Source of the DNA: Gigaspora margarita
Taxonomy: Eukaryota > Glomeromycota > Glomeromycetes > Diversisporales > Gigasporaceae
Direction: 5' to 3'
Assembly: GCA_009809945.1 (NCBI GenBank)
Contig: WTPW01000709.1
Span: 187,419-251,418, forward strand
Length of the DNA: 64,000 nucleotides
The translations under genes were made by a program, and so were the position numbers. The first letter of the stretch is position 1. Each line of letters starts with the position of its first letter. Under the pieces are notes generated by a model. That model was not told where the DNA came from. It saw nothing but the letters and a program-made list of their open reading frames with translations, and searched no databases. Shown piece after piece: positions 1 to 11,633 of the stretch.

Positions 1-480
1 CGTTTTTGTTTTTGTTTGTTTTTTTTTTGTTTTACTTATCTTTTTAATTTTATTTTATTTATTCCTGACTTTTTTTGAAACTTTGCAAGAAAATGATCTG
101 ACTTTTCTGGTACTTGCAAGAACAACAACTCTAACTTTTCCGACACTTTGCAAGAAGTAGTAAATATAAGCGATGAAGTACAAAAGTAGTTAAAAATTAT
201 TACTATTTTTTCGGTTTTGTTTTTTTTTGTTATTTTTTTTCGGTGGGTTTTTTTTTGGTTTTTTATTTTTTTTTATAATAATATATAATAAAAATATGTA
301 ATATAATATAATATATAATAATAATAAATAAATAATTTTTATATTAAATTGCGAAAACTTGCAAATATTGATTATTTAATTTAAAATATAATATATAATA
401 ATAATAAATAAAAAAATAAAATTTATGATAAATTGCGAAACCTTGTGAGCATTATTATGTGAATATAATAATTATTAATT
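1..480. repeat. AT-rich low-complexity DNA with short imperfect repeats
   Basis: No gene is visible. Bases 60-180 hold three imperfect ~50-bp units around CTTTGCAAGAA. Bases 297-446 hold a ~80-bp imperfect duplication of an ATATAATAATAATAAATAAA block ending in AATTGCGAAA. The rest is T- or A-rich. Confidence 0.7.
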
Positions 481-705
481 GATATCATATTAGATATATA
501 TCGATTACTATCACTATTGATAATAATTGGCAGGGGTNTTNATTATCGATATATATTTGGTNAATCGATATATATCTAGTAGATATATATCNATTAACCA
601 GATATATATCGATTACTATCACTATCGATAATAATCAGCAGGGGTGTTTATCATCGATATATATCTTACCGGTTAGTAATCGATATATATCTATATATAA
701 AATTT
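481..705. repeat. Palindromic ATCGATATATATC repeat cluster
   Basis: GATATATATCGATTACTATC and its complement recur at least four times around two copies of GATAATAATNGGCAGGGGT, giving nested inverted and direct repeats. Four N bases (538, 541, 562, 591) fall inside, as expected where reads or assembly struggled with a hairpin. Confidence 0.7.
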
Positions 706-1625
706 GCTGATGATTAGCTGTTTTCAAATATAACCTTTTTATCCAATACCTACTTTTCAAATATAACCTTTTTTAAAAAAAGGACCTCCATTAGCAATTT
801 TTCAAATATGATCTCATATAGATTGTTCAGGGTCCTGGTTTAGCAGTATCATTATTAATAGCACATAGCATATTAAATAGTATATTAATAGCACATAGCA
901 TATAAAATAGTATATTAATGTGCTAGATAATATATTAATATATTATATATTAAATCAAAATATATATAAATAAATGAATTTGACTTCAATAAAGAGAAAT
1001 ATATATAGAGAAGTTTCTTTTAATTTTACTTAAGGAAAATAAAAAAAGTATTTAGTATAGTACTAAAAAGACCTTAATTCAAATAAGTTAGAAACTTATC
1101 TCCTAGTAACTATTGAGTTAAATAAGTTAAACATATATGTTTTTCTATAGTATATACAATTAGTGCAATACTTAAGCAAACAATATTGACATTGTTCTAG
1201 CTGTACAACATTTCTATTTTGATATTATTAATTAAGTGTATATCAAAGGTTGAGTTAAGTTGTTATTAAAAAAATAAAATTGTATAACTATACAATAAAC
1301 ATTTTAAAAAATTTAGTCTAAGTGTACTACAAATATTTTATGCATATATTTAGAGATCCTGTTTAATTTTAGTAACTTTGAAATATTTCTAGGGGTTCTT
1401 ATATTTAGAATTTTATGGTATTAAATTAAAGGTTCTATCTATTTTTTAATAGATATAAAATCCTTATAATTAATAAGGATAGAGATATTTATTATCTAAT
1501 TAATTAGAGAGAAGAGGTTAGGAAGATTATTAAGTGCTATATAATATAGTATTATTATTATTTTTTTTCATTTAGCAGTCATGCTACAACTTTGTTTACT
1601 TATGATAAAACTAATAGTTATATCA
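706..1625. other. Noncoding AT-rich stretch
   Basis: No ORF or recognisable element. Small direct repeats include TTTTCAAATATAACCTTTTT (719 and 752 areas) and TATTAATAGCACATAGCATAT (852-905). Confidence 0.6.
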
Positions 1626-1760
1626 TATAGTCTAGTACTAAGCTAATGATATCTAAAGTGTGTTCCATCTGGTTACTCTAAAAGTGACCTGTTATATAGT
1701 CTAGCACTAAGCTAATGATATCTAAAGTATGCCCATCTAGTTACTCTAAAGAACATCTAA
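1626..1760. repeat. 68-bp tandem duplication
   Basis: Two adjacent copies start with ATATAGTCTAG at 1626 and 1694 and differ by a few substitutions and small indels. They look noncoding. Confidence 0.8.
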
Positions 1761-2225
1761 AAGTGATCTGCTATAACTTCTTCTTTTTATTAAAATTTAG
1801 AGTATCTGAATCACTGACTGGAGTTGCCACCTATCATGATCACCTACATTTTCAAACCTTTTTCTTCTAGCTTCTCAAGTAGAAGAATTCTACTAGAATA
1901 ACAAACAAAATAGAAAATAAAAAAAATGCAATAAAAGGGGAAAAATTCTACACTACCTAAACGACTAACCAAAAATTCAAAAATAAAAATGAAAAATAGA
2001 AAAATGCAAAAAGTAAACAGAACATGATAATCCTAATATACATCAGCAAATTTTATAGTGCGTAATATTGCGCAATAAATTACGCAATGTAAAAACACTA
2101 TAATATAATGCAATATATTGTAAAATATTGCGAAATATCTAATTACAAAATATTACGTAATTAATTACGAAATATTATGAAATAATTAGCAAAATATTAT
2201 GACATTTTTACAGTTTTCATCACAT
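1761..2225. other. Noncoding; ATATTACG-rich patch at 2050-2210
   Basis: Bases 2050-2210 are rich in short palindromic words around ATATTGCG and ATTACGTAAT. A similar patch lies at about 6140-6420. No gene is seen. Confidence 0.5.
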
Positions 2226-2759
2226 TAGGGTGGCGCCTCAACTAATAAAATCAAACATAGTTGGAATAATATATGAAGATCATTAATTTCAGATTTATTA
2301 ATAGTTAAACTTTGATATTATCATTAAATTGACGATTTATAGTTATAAAAATAATTAATAATTATAAATTTAAATTTACATTTATTAGTATAAATATCTA
2401 ACGAAAGTTTATAATTTTTTTTAACTTGAAGCTATCAACTAGCTCTATATGGCAATAGAGCTACTTTTTTTCAATAGTTTATAAAAATCGTTTAATTATT
2501 ATATAAATATTAAATATTAATTAATTAATTAATTTTTACGAAATTATTAAAAAAATTTATTTAAAAAATAGCTCTATTACCATGTAGAGCTAGTTGTGAG
2601 CTTCAAGTTAAAAAAAATTATAAACTTACATTAGATATTTGTGCTAATAAATGTAAATTTAATTTAATATTTAAATATACGACCTATAAAAAATCCAAAA
2701 CTAATAATTTTCATATTACCCTAACTATATTTTGATTTAATTATTTGGGCACCACCCTA
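2226..2759. mobile_element. Non-autonomous TIR element (TAGGGTGG ends)
   Basis: TAGGGTGGCGCC at the left is mirrored by the complement of ACCACCCTA at the right, and similarity continues inward for about 40 bp. The interior is itself a hairpin: the block holding AGCTCTATATGGCAATAGAGC at 2400-2465 is repeated inverted at 2570-2640. No coding capacity. The target duplication is not clear beyond TA. Confidence 0.75.
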
Positions 2760-2819
2760 TCACGATTAAAGATCAGAGATCATTTAAATATAAAATTTTT
2801 TTTTTCTTTCTTATTATTT

Positions 2820-5800
2820 ATAGGTTTGTTTTTCTGCGTTGTTGTCTTGCGGTATTTCTTCTAATTTTTAGCGTCTTGCTAGTGAATTGTCTTGTGGTAT
2901 TTCTTTATGGTATTTCTTCTGGTCCTTCGGCATTTTCTGGTAAGTTGTTTGGTGTTTGCTGGTGGATTGTCTTGTGGTATTTCTTCTGGTTCTTTACTGG
3001 TGAATTGTCTTGTAATTGCTTCTTTGGGTAGATTTATACTACCCTTTTTTTCTTTTTTTGGAATTTCTCTTTGGCATTTGTCAATAAATTGTCTTGTGTA
3101 ATTCTTCTGGTCTTTCGGCGTTTTTTGGTAAATTGTATTGTGTTATTCCTTCTTCGGCATTTTGCTAGTGAATTGTCTTTGATACTTCTTTTGACCCTTT
3201 GGTATTTTCTAGTGAATTGCCTTGAGATATTTTTTCTGGTCTTTGGCATTTTGCTAGTAAGTTGTCTTGTGGTATTTCTTCTGGTCTTTTGGTATTTGCT
3301 GGTGAATTGTCTTGTAGTATTTTTTTTGTTTTTTGGTAGTTTACTGGTAAATTGTCTTTGGTACTTCTTTGGGTAGTTTTATACTACCCTTTTTTTTCTT
3401 TTTTAGAATTAATCTAGTGTTTTTTCGGCAATTGTCTTGTGGTATTTCTTCTGGTCCTTCGGTGGTTTACCAGTAAATTGTTTTGTGATATTTTTTTTAT
3501 CCTTTGGCATTTTGCTGGTGAATTGCCTTATAATATTTCTTCTAGTCCTTTAGCGGTGTACCGGTGAATTTTTGTAGTATTTCTTTTGTTCTTCAGCATT
3601 TTGCTAGTAAATTGTCTTTGGTACTTCTGGTCCTTTGGCGCTTCTGGTGAATTGTCTTTGGTACTTCTTCTGGTCCTTCAGCGTTTCTGGTAATTTGTCT
3701 TGTAGTATTTCTTTTGTTCCTCAACGTTTTACTGGTAAGTTGCCTTGTGGTATTTCTTCTGGTCCTTTGGCATTTGCTGGTGAATTGTCTTGTGGCATTT
3801 CTTTTGTTCTTCGGCATTTTACTGGTGAATTGTCTTTGGTACTTCTTCGGGTAGTTTTATACTACCCTTTTTTTCTTTTTTTAGAATTTATCTGGTGTTT
3901 TTTCGGCTATTGTTTTGTGATATTTCTTCTGGTCCTTCAGCAGTTTATCAGTGATTTGTCTTGTGGTATTTCTTTTATCCTTCAGCATTTTTCTGGTGAA
4001 TTGCCTTATGATATTTCTTCTAGTCTTTGGCAGTTTACCAGTGAATTGTTGTGGTATTTTTTTTGTTCTTCGGTGTTTTGATAGTAAATTGTCTTTGGTA
4101 CTTCTGGTCCTTTGGCATTTCTAGTGAATTGTTTTTGATACTTCTTCTGGTCCTTCAGCGTTTCTGGTGATTTGTCTTGTAGTATTTCTTTTGTTCTTTG
4201 GCATTTTGCTGGTAAGTTGTCTTGTGGTATTTCTTCTGGTCCTTTGGCATTTGCTGGTGAATTGTCTTGTAGTTTCTTTTGTTATTCAGCATTTTACTAG
4301 TGAATTGTCTTTGGTACTTCTTTGGGTAGTTTTATACGGGTGCTGGTCAAAATCTCGACAAACAGAATCCCGACAGGTCATAATCCCAACAAAAAAATCC
4401 TAACAGTAAAAATCCTGACAAATCCTGACAACAAAAACTTATAAAGTTTATTTAAGTTAGGGTAGGATTAGGCGAGTGCATAAGTTAGGGTTAGGGTGTG
4501 CGCCTAGGTTAGGGTTTGGGTTTAGGCGATTATATAGTAAAATTGCTCAACGAACACTTTTTTAATTGTCAGAATTTGTAGAGATTTTTGATTGTCAGGA
4601 TTTTTTTGTCAGGATTATGACCTGTCGGGATTCTGTTTGTCAGGATTCTGACCCAAACCCTTTTATACTACCCTTTTTTTTTCTTTTTTAGAATTTATCT
4701 GGTGTTTTTTTGGCAATTGTCTTATAGTATTTCTTCTGGTCTTTTAGCAGTTTATCGGTAAATTGTCTTGTGGTATTTCTTTTATCCTTCAGTATTTTGC
4801 TAGTGAATTGCTTATGATATTTCTTCTGGTCCTTCGGCAGGTTACTGGTGAATTGTTGTGGTATTTCTTTGTTTTTCAGTGTTTTGCCAATAAATTGTCT
4901 TTGGTACTTCTGGTCCTTTGGCGTTTCTGGTGAATTGTCTTTGGTACTTCTTCTGGACCTTCAGCGTTTCTGGTGATTTGTCTTGTGGTATTTCTTTTGT
5001 TCTTTGGCGTTTTGCTGGTAAGTTGCCTTGTGGTATTTCTTCTGGTCCTTTGGCGTTTGCTGGTGAATTGTCTTGTAATATTTCTTTTGTTCTTTAGCAT
5101 TTTACTTGTGAATTGTCTTTGGTACTTCTTTGAGTAGTTTTATACTGCTATTTTTTTTTTTTTTAGAATTTGTCTGGTGTTTTTTTGGCAATTGTTTTGT
5201 GGTATTTCTTCTGGTCCTTCAGCGGTTTATCAGTAAATTGTCTTGTAGTATTTCTTTTATCCTTCAGTATTTTGCTATTGAATTGTCTTTGGTACTTCTT
5301 TTGGTTCTTCGGCGTTTCTGGTGAATTGCCTTGTAGTATTTCTTTTGTTCTTTGGCATTTTGCTAGTAAATTGTCTTTGGTACTTCTTCTGGTCCTTTGG
5401 CATTTCTGGTGATTTGTCTTTGGTACTTCTTCTGGTCTTTTGGTGTTTCTGATGATTTGTCTTGTGGTATTTCTTTTGTTCTTCGGTGTTTTGCTAGTGA
5501 ATTGGTTTTGGTACTTCTGGTTCTTTGCCGTTTCTGGTTCTTTGCCTTATGGTGTTTCTTCTGGTCCTTTAGCGTTTTATTAGTGAATTGTCTTGTGGTA
5601 TTTTTTTGGCATTTTGTTGGTAAATTGTCTTTGGTACTTCTTCTGGTCCTTTGTTATTCTCTAGTGAATTGTCTCATGGTATTTCTTTCAGTCCTTCGGC
5701 GTTTTTGGTAATTTGTCTTATGGTATTTCTTTTATCCTTCAGCATTTTGTTAGTGAATTGTCTTTAGTACTTCTTCTGGTCCTTCAGTGTTCTCTGGTGA

Positions 5801-6030
5801 ATTGTCTTGTGATATTTTTTCTGGGCCTTTGATGTTTCGTTGGTGAATTGTCTTGTGGTATTTTTTCTGGACCTTTGATGTTTCATTAGTAAATTATCTT
5901 GTGGTACTTCTTTTTGTCCACAAAACAATTCTCTACCAAAATGCTGAAGGTATTTCTTATGGTTTGTCAGTTGTTTGAGTGAATTGTTTTGTGATATTTC
6001 TTCTGCTTCATTGGGTTTGAAGCAGTTTTT
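2820..6030. repeat. 3.2-kb degenerate minisatellite, ~43-45-bp unit
   Basis: Dozens of diverged units follow TTGTCTTGTGGTATTTCTTC then TGGTCCTTTGGC and TGCTGGTGAA. A higher-order marker, GTAGTTTTATACTACCC, recurs near 3029, 3376, 3851, 4330/4661 and 5134. Unit lengths vary by single bases (45 versus 43), so no frame is kept; the hydrophobic plus-strand and Lys/Arg-rich minus-strand ORFs are by-products of base composition. The array is cut at 4338-4660 by a TIR element. Confidence 0.9.
4338..4660. mobile_element. 323-bp TIR element with exact 8-bp target duplication
   Basis: TTTTATAC occurs at 4330-4337 and again at 4661-4668. Removing the element and one copy restores the GTAGTTTTATACTACCC marker of the surrounding array. 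The TIRs extend for about 70 bp (left GGGTGCTGGTCAAAATC, right end its imperfect complement) with many short AATCCTGACA repeats. An 8-bp duplication fits the hAT superfamily, but the ends are not typical hAT ends. The interior has a few TTAGGG-like words. Confidence 0.9.
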
Positions 6031-7185
6031 TTAGTTTTTTATAATAAATTTTATTTTTTTTTATATTTTTATGTGATATATATTTTTATGCTTCAAAAGT
6101 TTGCAAATAAATAATATAAATATAGTATTATATTAGTATGTTGTAAAAAATATTTTCGAAATATTGTGCAAGTCTATAGTTTATTTTAAAAAATTTTGTA
6201 TAATTAATTATTGCGTAATTGATTATTGCGAAAGATTTCGTGTTGATTCAAAATTATATTTTGCTGATGATCTGCATAAGTACGTGACCCCTGTAAGGGG
6301 GGTAATTTGCATTTTTTTATTTGCAAAATATTTTGAAATAATAACCGTAATATTACCGTAATATGATGTAATATATTATGTAATATGCCGCATCGGTCAT
6401 AAGATTTTTATCATATTATGGACCATAATATCTTACGTAAAATAAATATATATCATTCACTGATGTAAAAGAAAATAATAAAGAAAACTAAGTACATTTT
6501 TAACCTGTACTAGATGTACAAAAAAAATTTATAACAAATACAACTTTTGTATATCTCTATTATAAAGCTTAGCCTTATCACCAAAAAATTCTTTCTGACT
6601 ATATATTTCCTTTTCAAATATCTCTTTAACCTGGGACACCAGATTGTTGTTATATAAAGTAGCACACAGTTGTTACTAAAACAACATGTGGTTGCACTCT
6701 ACTGAGTTCATCAAAAATGGAAGTATAAATAATGCCAATCTTTTGACAGGAGTAAACTGTTTTGCCCACTTTTTACGAAAATTTTTTTTAAAAAAAAAGT
6801 AGAGCAAAAAGAATATAGAAACTACTAGTACTAAATTTAATAGAGAGTGTTGTTAGAAAACTCATTTTCTTGTTGTTTTCTACTGTTTTGTTACAGATTA
6901 CTTCATCGATAGAGAAGCAGATATTTTATACTATGAAAATTTTTCATACAAGAGTACTACCTTCTGCTAATTATCTTTTAAGAGAATGCTTTTGGTTTGC
7001 ATATCAAATATACAAAGAAGTCCCCAAGCAAAAGTTAACCTTTGTAAAAACTATATTCCTGTATTATTCTACTGTACTTTAAATACAGACAATTCTCCAA
7101 CAAAAAACATTTTGTTTTTATCAATTAGAAAATTTGGTTTAGATAATCATCAGAAAGAGTATCTAGTGATGTAAACTTTAGTCTA
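6031..7185. other. Noncoding stretch with ATTACG patch and an orphan repeat box
   Basis: Bases 6140-6420 are rich in TAATATTACG and ATTGCG words. Bases 6700-6800 hold a minus-strand box related to boxes at 13.86-13.93 and 15.0-15.07 kb (core CAATCTTTTG plus CCCACTTTTT). Short ORFs here have no recognisable motif. Confidence 0.5.
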
Positions 7186-8199
7186 TTAGTCATAGGACAT
7201 GTCACATCTGTTGATATATAAGTATAAGTTTATAATAAAAATTATAAAATATATAAATTTACTATAAACTTTAAGCTTCATATTATTTTCAACTTACATA
7301 TTAACTTTTTTTTCAAATTTTGCGATTAAGTATATTGAAAATAGTAGATTAAGTTACTTAGAACAATTTTTTAAAATTTTGTTAATCTTGTACAATTTCA
7401 AAATATAACTTTGTCAAAAACAAATATTTACTAATTTTAAATTAGCAATTATATGTAAAATTATACTCTGAACATCTTTATTTTGTAGCAAATTTAGGTT
7501 ATCTTGACAAAAAAATGGGTTAACTATATACTAAAGTTAAAAATTTTTGGTTTGTAATATAAAACACCTTTTTTTATAGGGCGAATCTATTTGTAACCGT
7601 GGTTACAGTTCTGAGCCAATCAAATTGCTAGATTAGGTATGACAAAAAAATTCAAAAAATTACAAATCGCAACAACTTCAAATTGTGCCTATGAAACCAA
7701 TATTTTTTTCTAGCTAAAAATGCTTCTTAAGGTGTTTTATTATATAATAAACCTTTTTCTAACTCTAAATCTAACCCTAACCCTAATCTGGTTACTGTCA
7801 CCACTGGTGACAAGCACATTTTTTCTTTTTTATATTACAGATCAAAAATTTTTAACTTTAATATATAGTTAACCCATTTTTTTGTCAAGATAACCTAAAT
7901 TTTGCTACTAAGTAAAGTTGTTCAGAGCATGATTTTATATAAAATTGCTAATTTAAAATTAGTGAATATTTGTTTTTGACAAAGTTATATTTTGAAATTG
8001 TACAAAATTAACAAAATTTTAAAAAATTGTTCTAAGTAACCTTAATCTACTATTTTCAATATGCTAATCGCAAAATTTGAAAAAAAGTTAGTATGTAAAT
8101 TGAAAATAATGTGAGGTTTAAAGTTTATAGTAAATTCATATGTTTTTATTATAATTTTTATTATAATTTATCACTCAGTGTGACATGTCCTATGACTGC
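7186..8199. mobile_element. 1.0-kb TIR element with ~370-bp arms
   Basis: AGTCATAGGACATGTCAC at 7188 is repeated inverted at 8197. Arms stay recognisable to about 7560 and 7835. TA flanks both ends (7184-7185 and 8200-8201), compatible with a Tc1/mariner/pogo-type derivative. The ~275-bp spacer holds CTAACCCTAACCCTAATC, too short to be a telomere remnant. No transposase. Confidence 0.85.
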
Positions 8200-8878
8200 T
8201 ATAATATAGTAATATTAGCCAATCAATATTGCAAAAATAACTATATAAAATTTTTAATAATAATAATTAATTAATGATTCGTTACAAATTAATAGTAAAA
8301 TTCAATATTAATTAATAATTATAATAAGTTATAATTTACTATTTATACTAACAAAAACTCAAAAATAAAATAATGCACTCTCCTATCGATCACTTGTTTG
8401 CTAATTTTCTTAATTTAAATATTTAAAAATATCTTATAACTTTAATTTTATTAAGTTAACTTGGCTACTACCTCTAATTAAACTTGTTCTGCTTCCAAAA
8501 ATACATATAATATTTAAATATTATTGCAAAAACCTTTAAACTCATTAAGTAAAGATCTTTTGGCCTAAAATTGTATTCTTTTTAAAATATATACAAAATA
8601 GTCTTCTTAATTTATTTTGCAAATTTAAAAAAAGTTGAAAAGCCTATTTTTCTTGTTATTAAAAAAACAAGCTGTTTTTTATGCTTGTAGATCTAAAACC
8701 AACAGAAATTTATTCAAAATGCTATTAATTTCTTTATACACTTTTATTTTTTTTATTCTTTTTTCTTTTTTTCTTTTTTTACAAAGATCCTTTAGGCATT
8801 TTTTGTATAATATAAACACCCCTAAATTATATAGCCCACATTTTTTATTAATTCAAAATTAGTGGTTCTTATTAACTG
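8200..8878. other. Noncoding AT-rich stretch
   Basis: No recognisable gene or element. A short ORF at 8635-8862 is Phe/Leu-rich only because of T-rich composition. Confidence 0.5.
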
Positions 8879-9075
8879 CACTGTTATAGAACAGTTCTCT
8901 TGTTCAATTTCTAGAACATTCCAAAGAATAGCAATTGCAAAGCAAATAAGTGCAAAATACAAAACACAATTGCGCAATAGGAGTTTTATTAGTTTTATTA
9001 GTTTTATTAGTTTTATTAGTTTAATTAGTTTTATTAGTTTTATTAGTTTATTAGTTTTATAGATTTTATTAGTTT
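8879..9075 (+). repeat. LTR-like segment ending in a GTTTTATTA microsatellite
   Basis: Bases 8882-8980, starting TGTTATAGAACAGTTCTCTT, match 28,055-28,160 closely. Both lead into tandem TTTTATTAG 9-mers (8,981-9,075 here). The 28-kb copy continues into sequence shared with the Ty3 LTR, so this is probably an LTR or leader fragment of the same family. Confidence 0.6.
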
Positions 9076-9251
9076 TATTTTTTTATTTTTTTATTTTTTT
9101 ATTCTTTGATGGACTCGCTAGCACTTAGCTAGAATACAAAAAAGTAATTTATAGCTAACTAGAAAACTAATTACTATTATAACTACCTGAATTAACATTC
9201 TAATATATAAGGCTAACTAGTGATACAAATTAAAAGTTGAAAAATCGATTA

Positions 9252-9565
9252 CCGTATATTCCTGAAAATAAGCTACTCCAAAAATAAGCAACCCCTGATT
9301 TTTTTCAAAAATCTCAAAAAACGTGTTAGCAGTTTCTACATATAAAAATCTAAATTTTACTAAGCAAACCTCAAAAGTGCCATTAAGTAAACTTGTTCAG
9401 GACACAAAAATACACTTATAGTAAAATTTTATAGCATTTAGATAACTTTTTATTAGTACGTTTTTTAATTTTTCAAAAAATTCAACAATTCGAAAATAAG
9501 CAACCCCCCATTTTTTCGTGTAATTTTTGCCCAAAAAAAGGTTGCTTATTTTTGGGAATATACAG
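9252..9565. mobile_element. 314-bp ATAAGC-type TIR element
   Basis: Ends are CCGTATATTCC and the complement of GGGAATATACAG, flanked by TA at 9250-9251 and 9566-9567. Just inside each end is AAAATAAGCAACC or its complement. It belongs with similar elements at 21.8, 30.9 and 57.9 kb. Confidence 0.85.
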
Positions 9566-9599
9566 TAGTTGATAAAGTTGACAACTAATCAATTCCATT

Positions 9600-9745
9600 T
9601 TATAAACCAACTTAATTGATTAATCGATTAGTCGATTAGTCAATTAGTCGAATAATTGATTAGTCGAATAATCGATTAGTCGAATGATTGATTAGTCAAA
9701 TAATAGATTAGTCGAATAATCGATTAGTCGATTATCGATTATGGA
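9600..9745. repeat. ATCGATTAGTCGAATA repeat patch
   Basis: Degenerate tandem and palindromic copies of ATCGATTAGTCGAATA. The same motif family fills 12,890-13,230 and the body of the element at 34,606-34,991. Confidence 0.75.
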
Positions 9746-10019
9746 TTTGATTGATTTGGCTTTATATGCATTTTTTTTGAAACTTTTTAACTTTTTTTGT
9801 ATTCAAATTCTTTAGTATGTAGTTAGTGATTCATATCTGATATATGTGCCTCTCGCGTGAAATGCTGATATCATAATAAATTATTTATATTATCTCACAT
9901 GAGAGGTACATGATCCTTATCTACACGGTTAAATAACTGATTGACAACCCTTTTTTATTTAATTTAACTTTTTTTTATTTTTTTTATTTTTTGCTTTTAA
10001 CTTTCTTTTTTTTTCTTTT
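9746..10019. other. Noncoding spacer
   Basis: Contains a pair of inverted words, ATATGTGCCTCTCGCGTGA and the diverged complement CACATGAGAGGTACATGAT, at about 9840-9915, possibly a small foldback. Confidence 0.4.
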
Positions 10020-10333
10020 TAGTTTTTTTTCTTGCTAATAATTCTTTCGTTAGTTTGTGTTAGATTTAGATCCAGTAATATAGATATGTATCTAGTTTTA
10101 TTTGCTTCTTTCTATTATTTTCTTTTGTTTTTATACTTTTTACTAATGTTTCTTCTTCATAGGTTTGCTTTGCTAGAAAATTTGAAGGGGTTAGAAATTT
10201 AGATCCGAATAACTAACTAGAACTGAAAAATGGATAAGTACCAATTTTCTAGCTCATTTTTTTCGTCTGTTGTTTTTTTTCATTCATTCATACTTTTAAT
10301 AATTCTTGTTTCTTTTCTTTTGTAGGTTTGCTT

Positions 10334-11633
10334 AGACATTGTACCTGGGTCAGGTATTACTCAGTTTACCTGCAGATAGTCAGATATCCGAGTTGTAATT
10401 ACAGCTACCCAGATATGCACACCCAGGTAATATACGACCCAGGTACAATGTCTAGTCGACGCTAAATTAATAGCTGGAATGCTAAAATTATAGTGTCTAC
10501 ACTAAAAATCATATAATTATATTCTAAGAAATTAACATGTATATAAGTGTTGCTCTCGCCCCTTGATAAGCAAAAAAAAAACATTTGCTCTCAAAATTTC
10601 TCTATAAATAAAGATCATATAAATTCACATTCTTTTTATAAATACCTAATAAATCATGAATAGCAGGGGGGACTTTTGTTTCCGATGATTTCTGGGATCG
10701 ACATTACACAAGTATTTATACAGCGTAGTACTGTAAAACCAGAATTTTTTGGGTCTAAGCAAACTTAAAAAAAAAAAATAACAATCGATACAACACTTTA
10801 TTAACAAAAGAGCTTCCTAGCTAGCGTCTCTTTGTTGAATCACAGTGAATCACGCCGAATCACACAATAAAAAAGGTAGATATACTAAGAGTTGAAGTAT
10901 TGTCTACCGTATAGCAGAAGGTAATAAAAATATATTTTATTGCTTAATTTATAAACTTTAACGTCATTTTTTTAGTTTTTTTTCATCTTTTTTCTTTTGT
11001 TATCCAAATAATTAACTTGTTTATTTTTCATTCATAACTTTATGTAGACTGTTTTCGAAATTTATATATATTCTCTATAAGATGTTTGATTCATTTTAGA
11101 TATGCAATAGTATAGTTTTATTAATTATAGATGAAGTATAAAAAATGGGAATAAAGGGCGTGTAACTTGTTATAAGAAACTTTATTAATAAAGCTCTTGT
11201 GTTTAGAAGCTATATTTTAATCTGAGCGAATAGTTTTATTCATTTACAATGCGATTTAGTTTGCTTCGAAGCTATGAAAGAAATTGTAATATGTTTAATG
11301 ATTATCTGTTTTCACAGAAAGTATATCACGTGGATAATAACCCATTTTATGATTGGTCAACTACCTCATGATCAGACCCGTGCATTTCCGAAAAATACAA
11401 AAGTCCCCCCTGCTATCATGAATATCTGAATACTATAACTTATTGCCCAAATCATATGACCATTTTAATGTCAACCATGACAGTACCAAGCACTCTCTTA
11501 CAGTAGTTATAAAGTTTACCTGGGTATATCGGGTAAAATTTTATATCCAGGTATATCTGTTAATCACCCGGTAACCCTCGGGTATATCTGTCAGGTAACC
11601 CAGATAGCGTTTTTTTGATCAGGTCCAATGTCT
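10334..11633. mobile_element. 1.3-kb TIR element inside the satellite
   Basis: Left end AGACATTGTACCTG is mirrored by CAGGTCCAATGTCT. AGGTTTGCTT flanks both sides (10,324-10,333 and 11,634-11,643); removing the element and one copy restores a normal satellite junction. A 10-bp duplication suggests a Mutator-like element. An extra inverted end lies at 10,430-10,454. It contains a second nested element and no transposase. Confidence 0.8.
10662..11414. mobile_element. 753-bp Mutator-like MITE, perfect 9-bp target duplication
   Basis: AGCAGGGGGGACTTTTGT at the left is matched by the complement at the right. ATCATGAAT occurs at 10,653-10,661 and 11,415-11,423. A 9-bp duplication is typical of the Mutator superfamily. 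No coding capacity. Confidence 0.9.

Noticed and set aside
4450..4520. Telomere-like TTAGGG words (also 7,763 and 26,785)
   Set aside because: Only two to four imperfect units, each inside a TIR element; not a telomere or a clear interstitial telomere.
2892..5711. Hydrophobic plus-strand ORFs and Lys/Arg-rich minus-strand ORFs in the 2.8-6.0 kb array
   Set aside because: Unit lengths vary by one base and break the frame, and the ORFs follow the satellite composition on both strands.
8981..9075. CRISPR-like array
   Set aside because: Direct 9-bp microsatellite without spacers. None of the other tandem arrays has regular unique spacers either.
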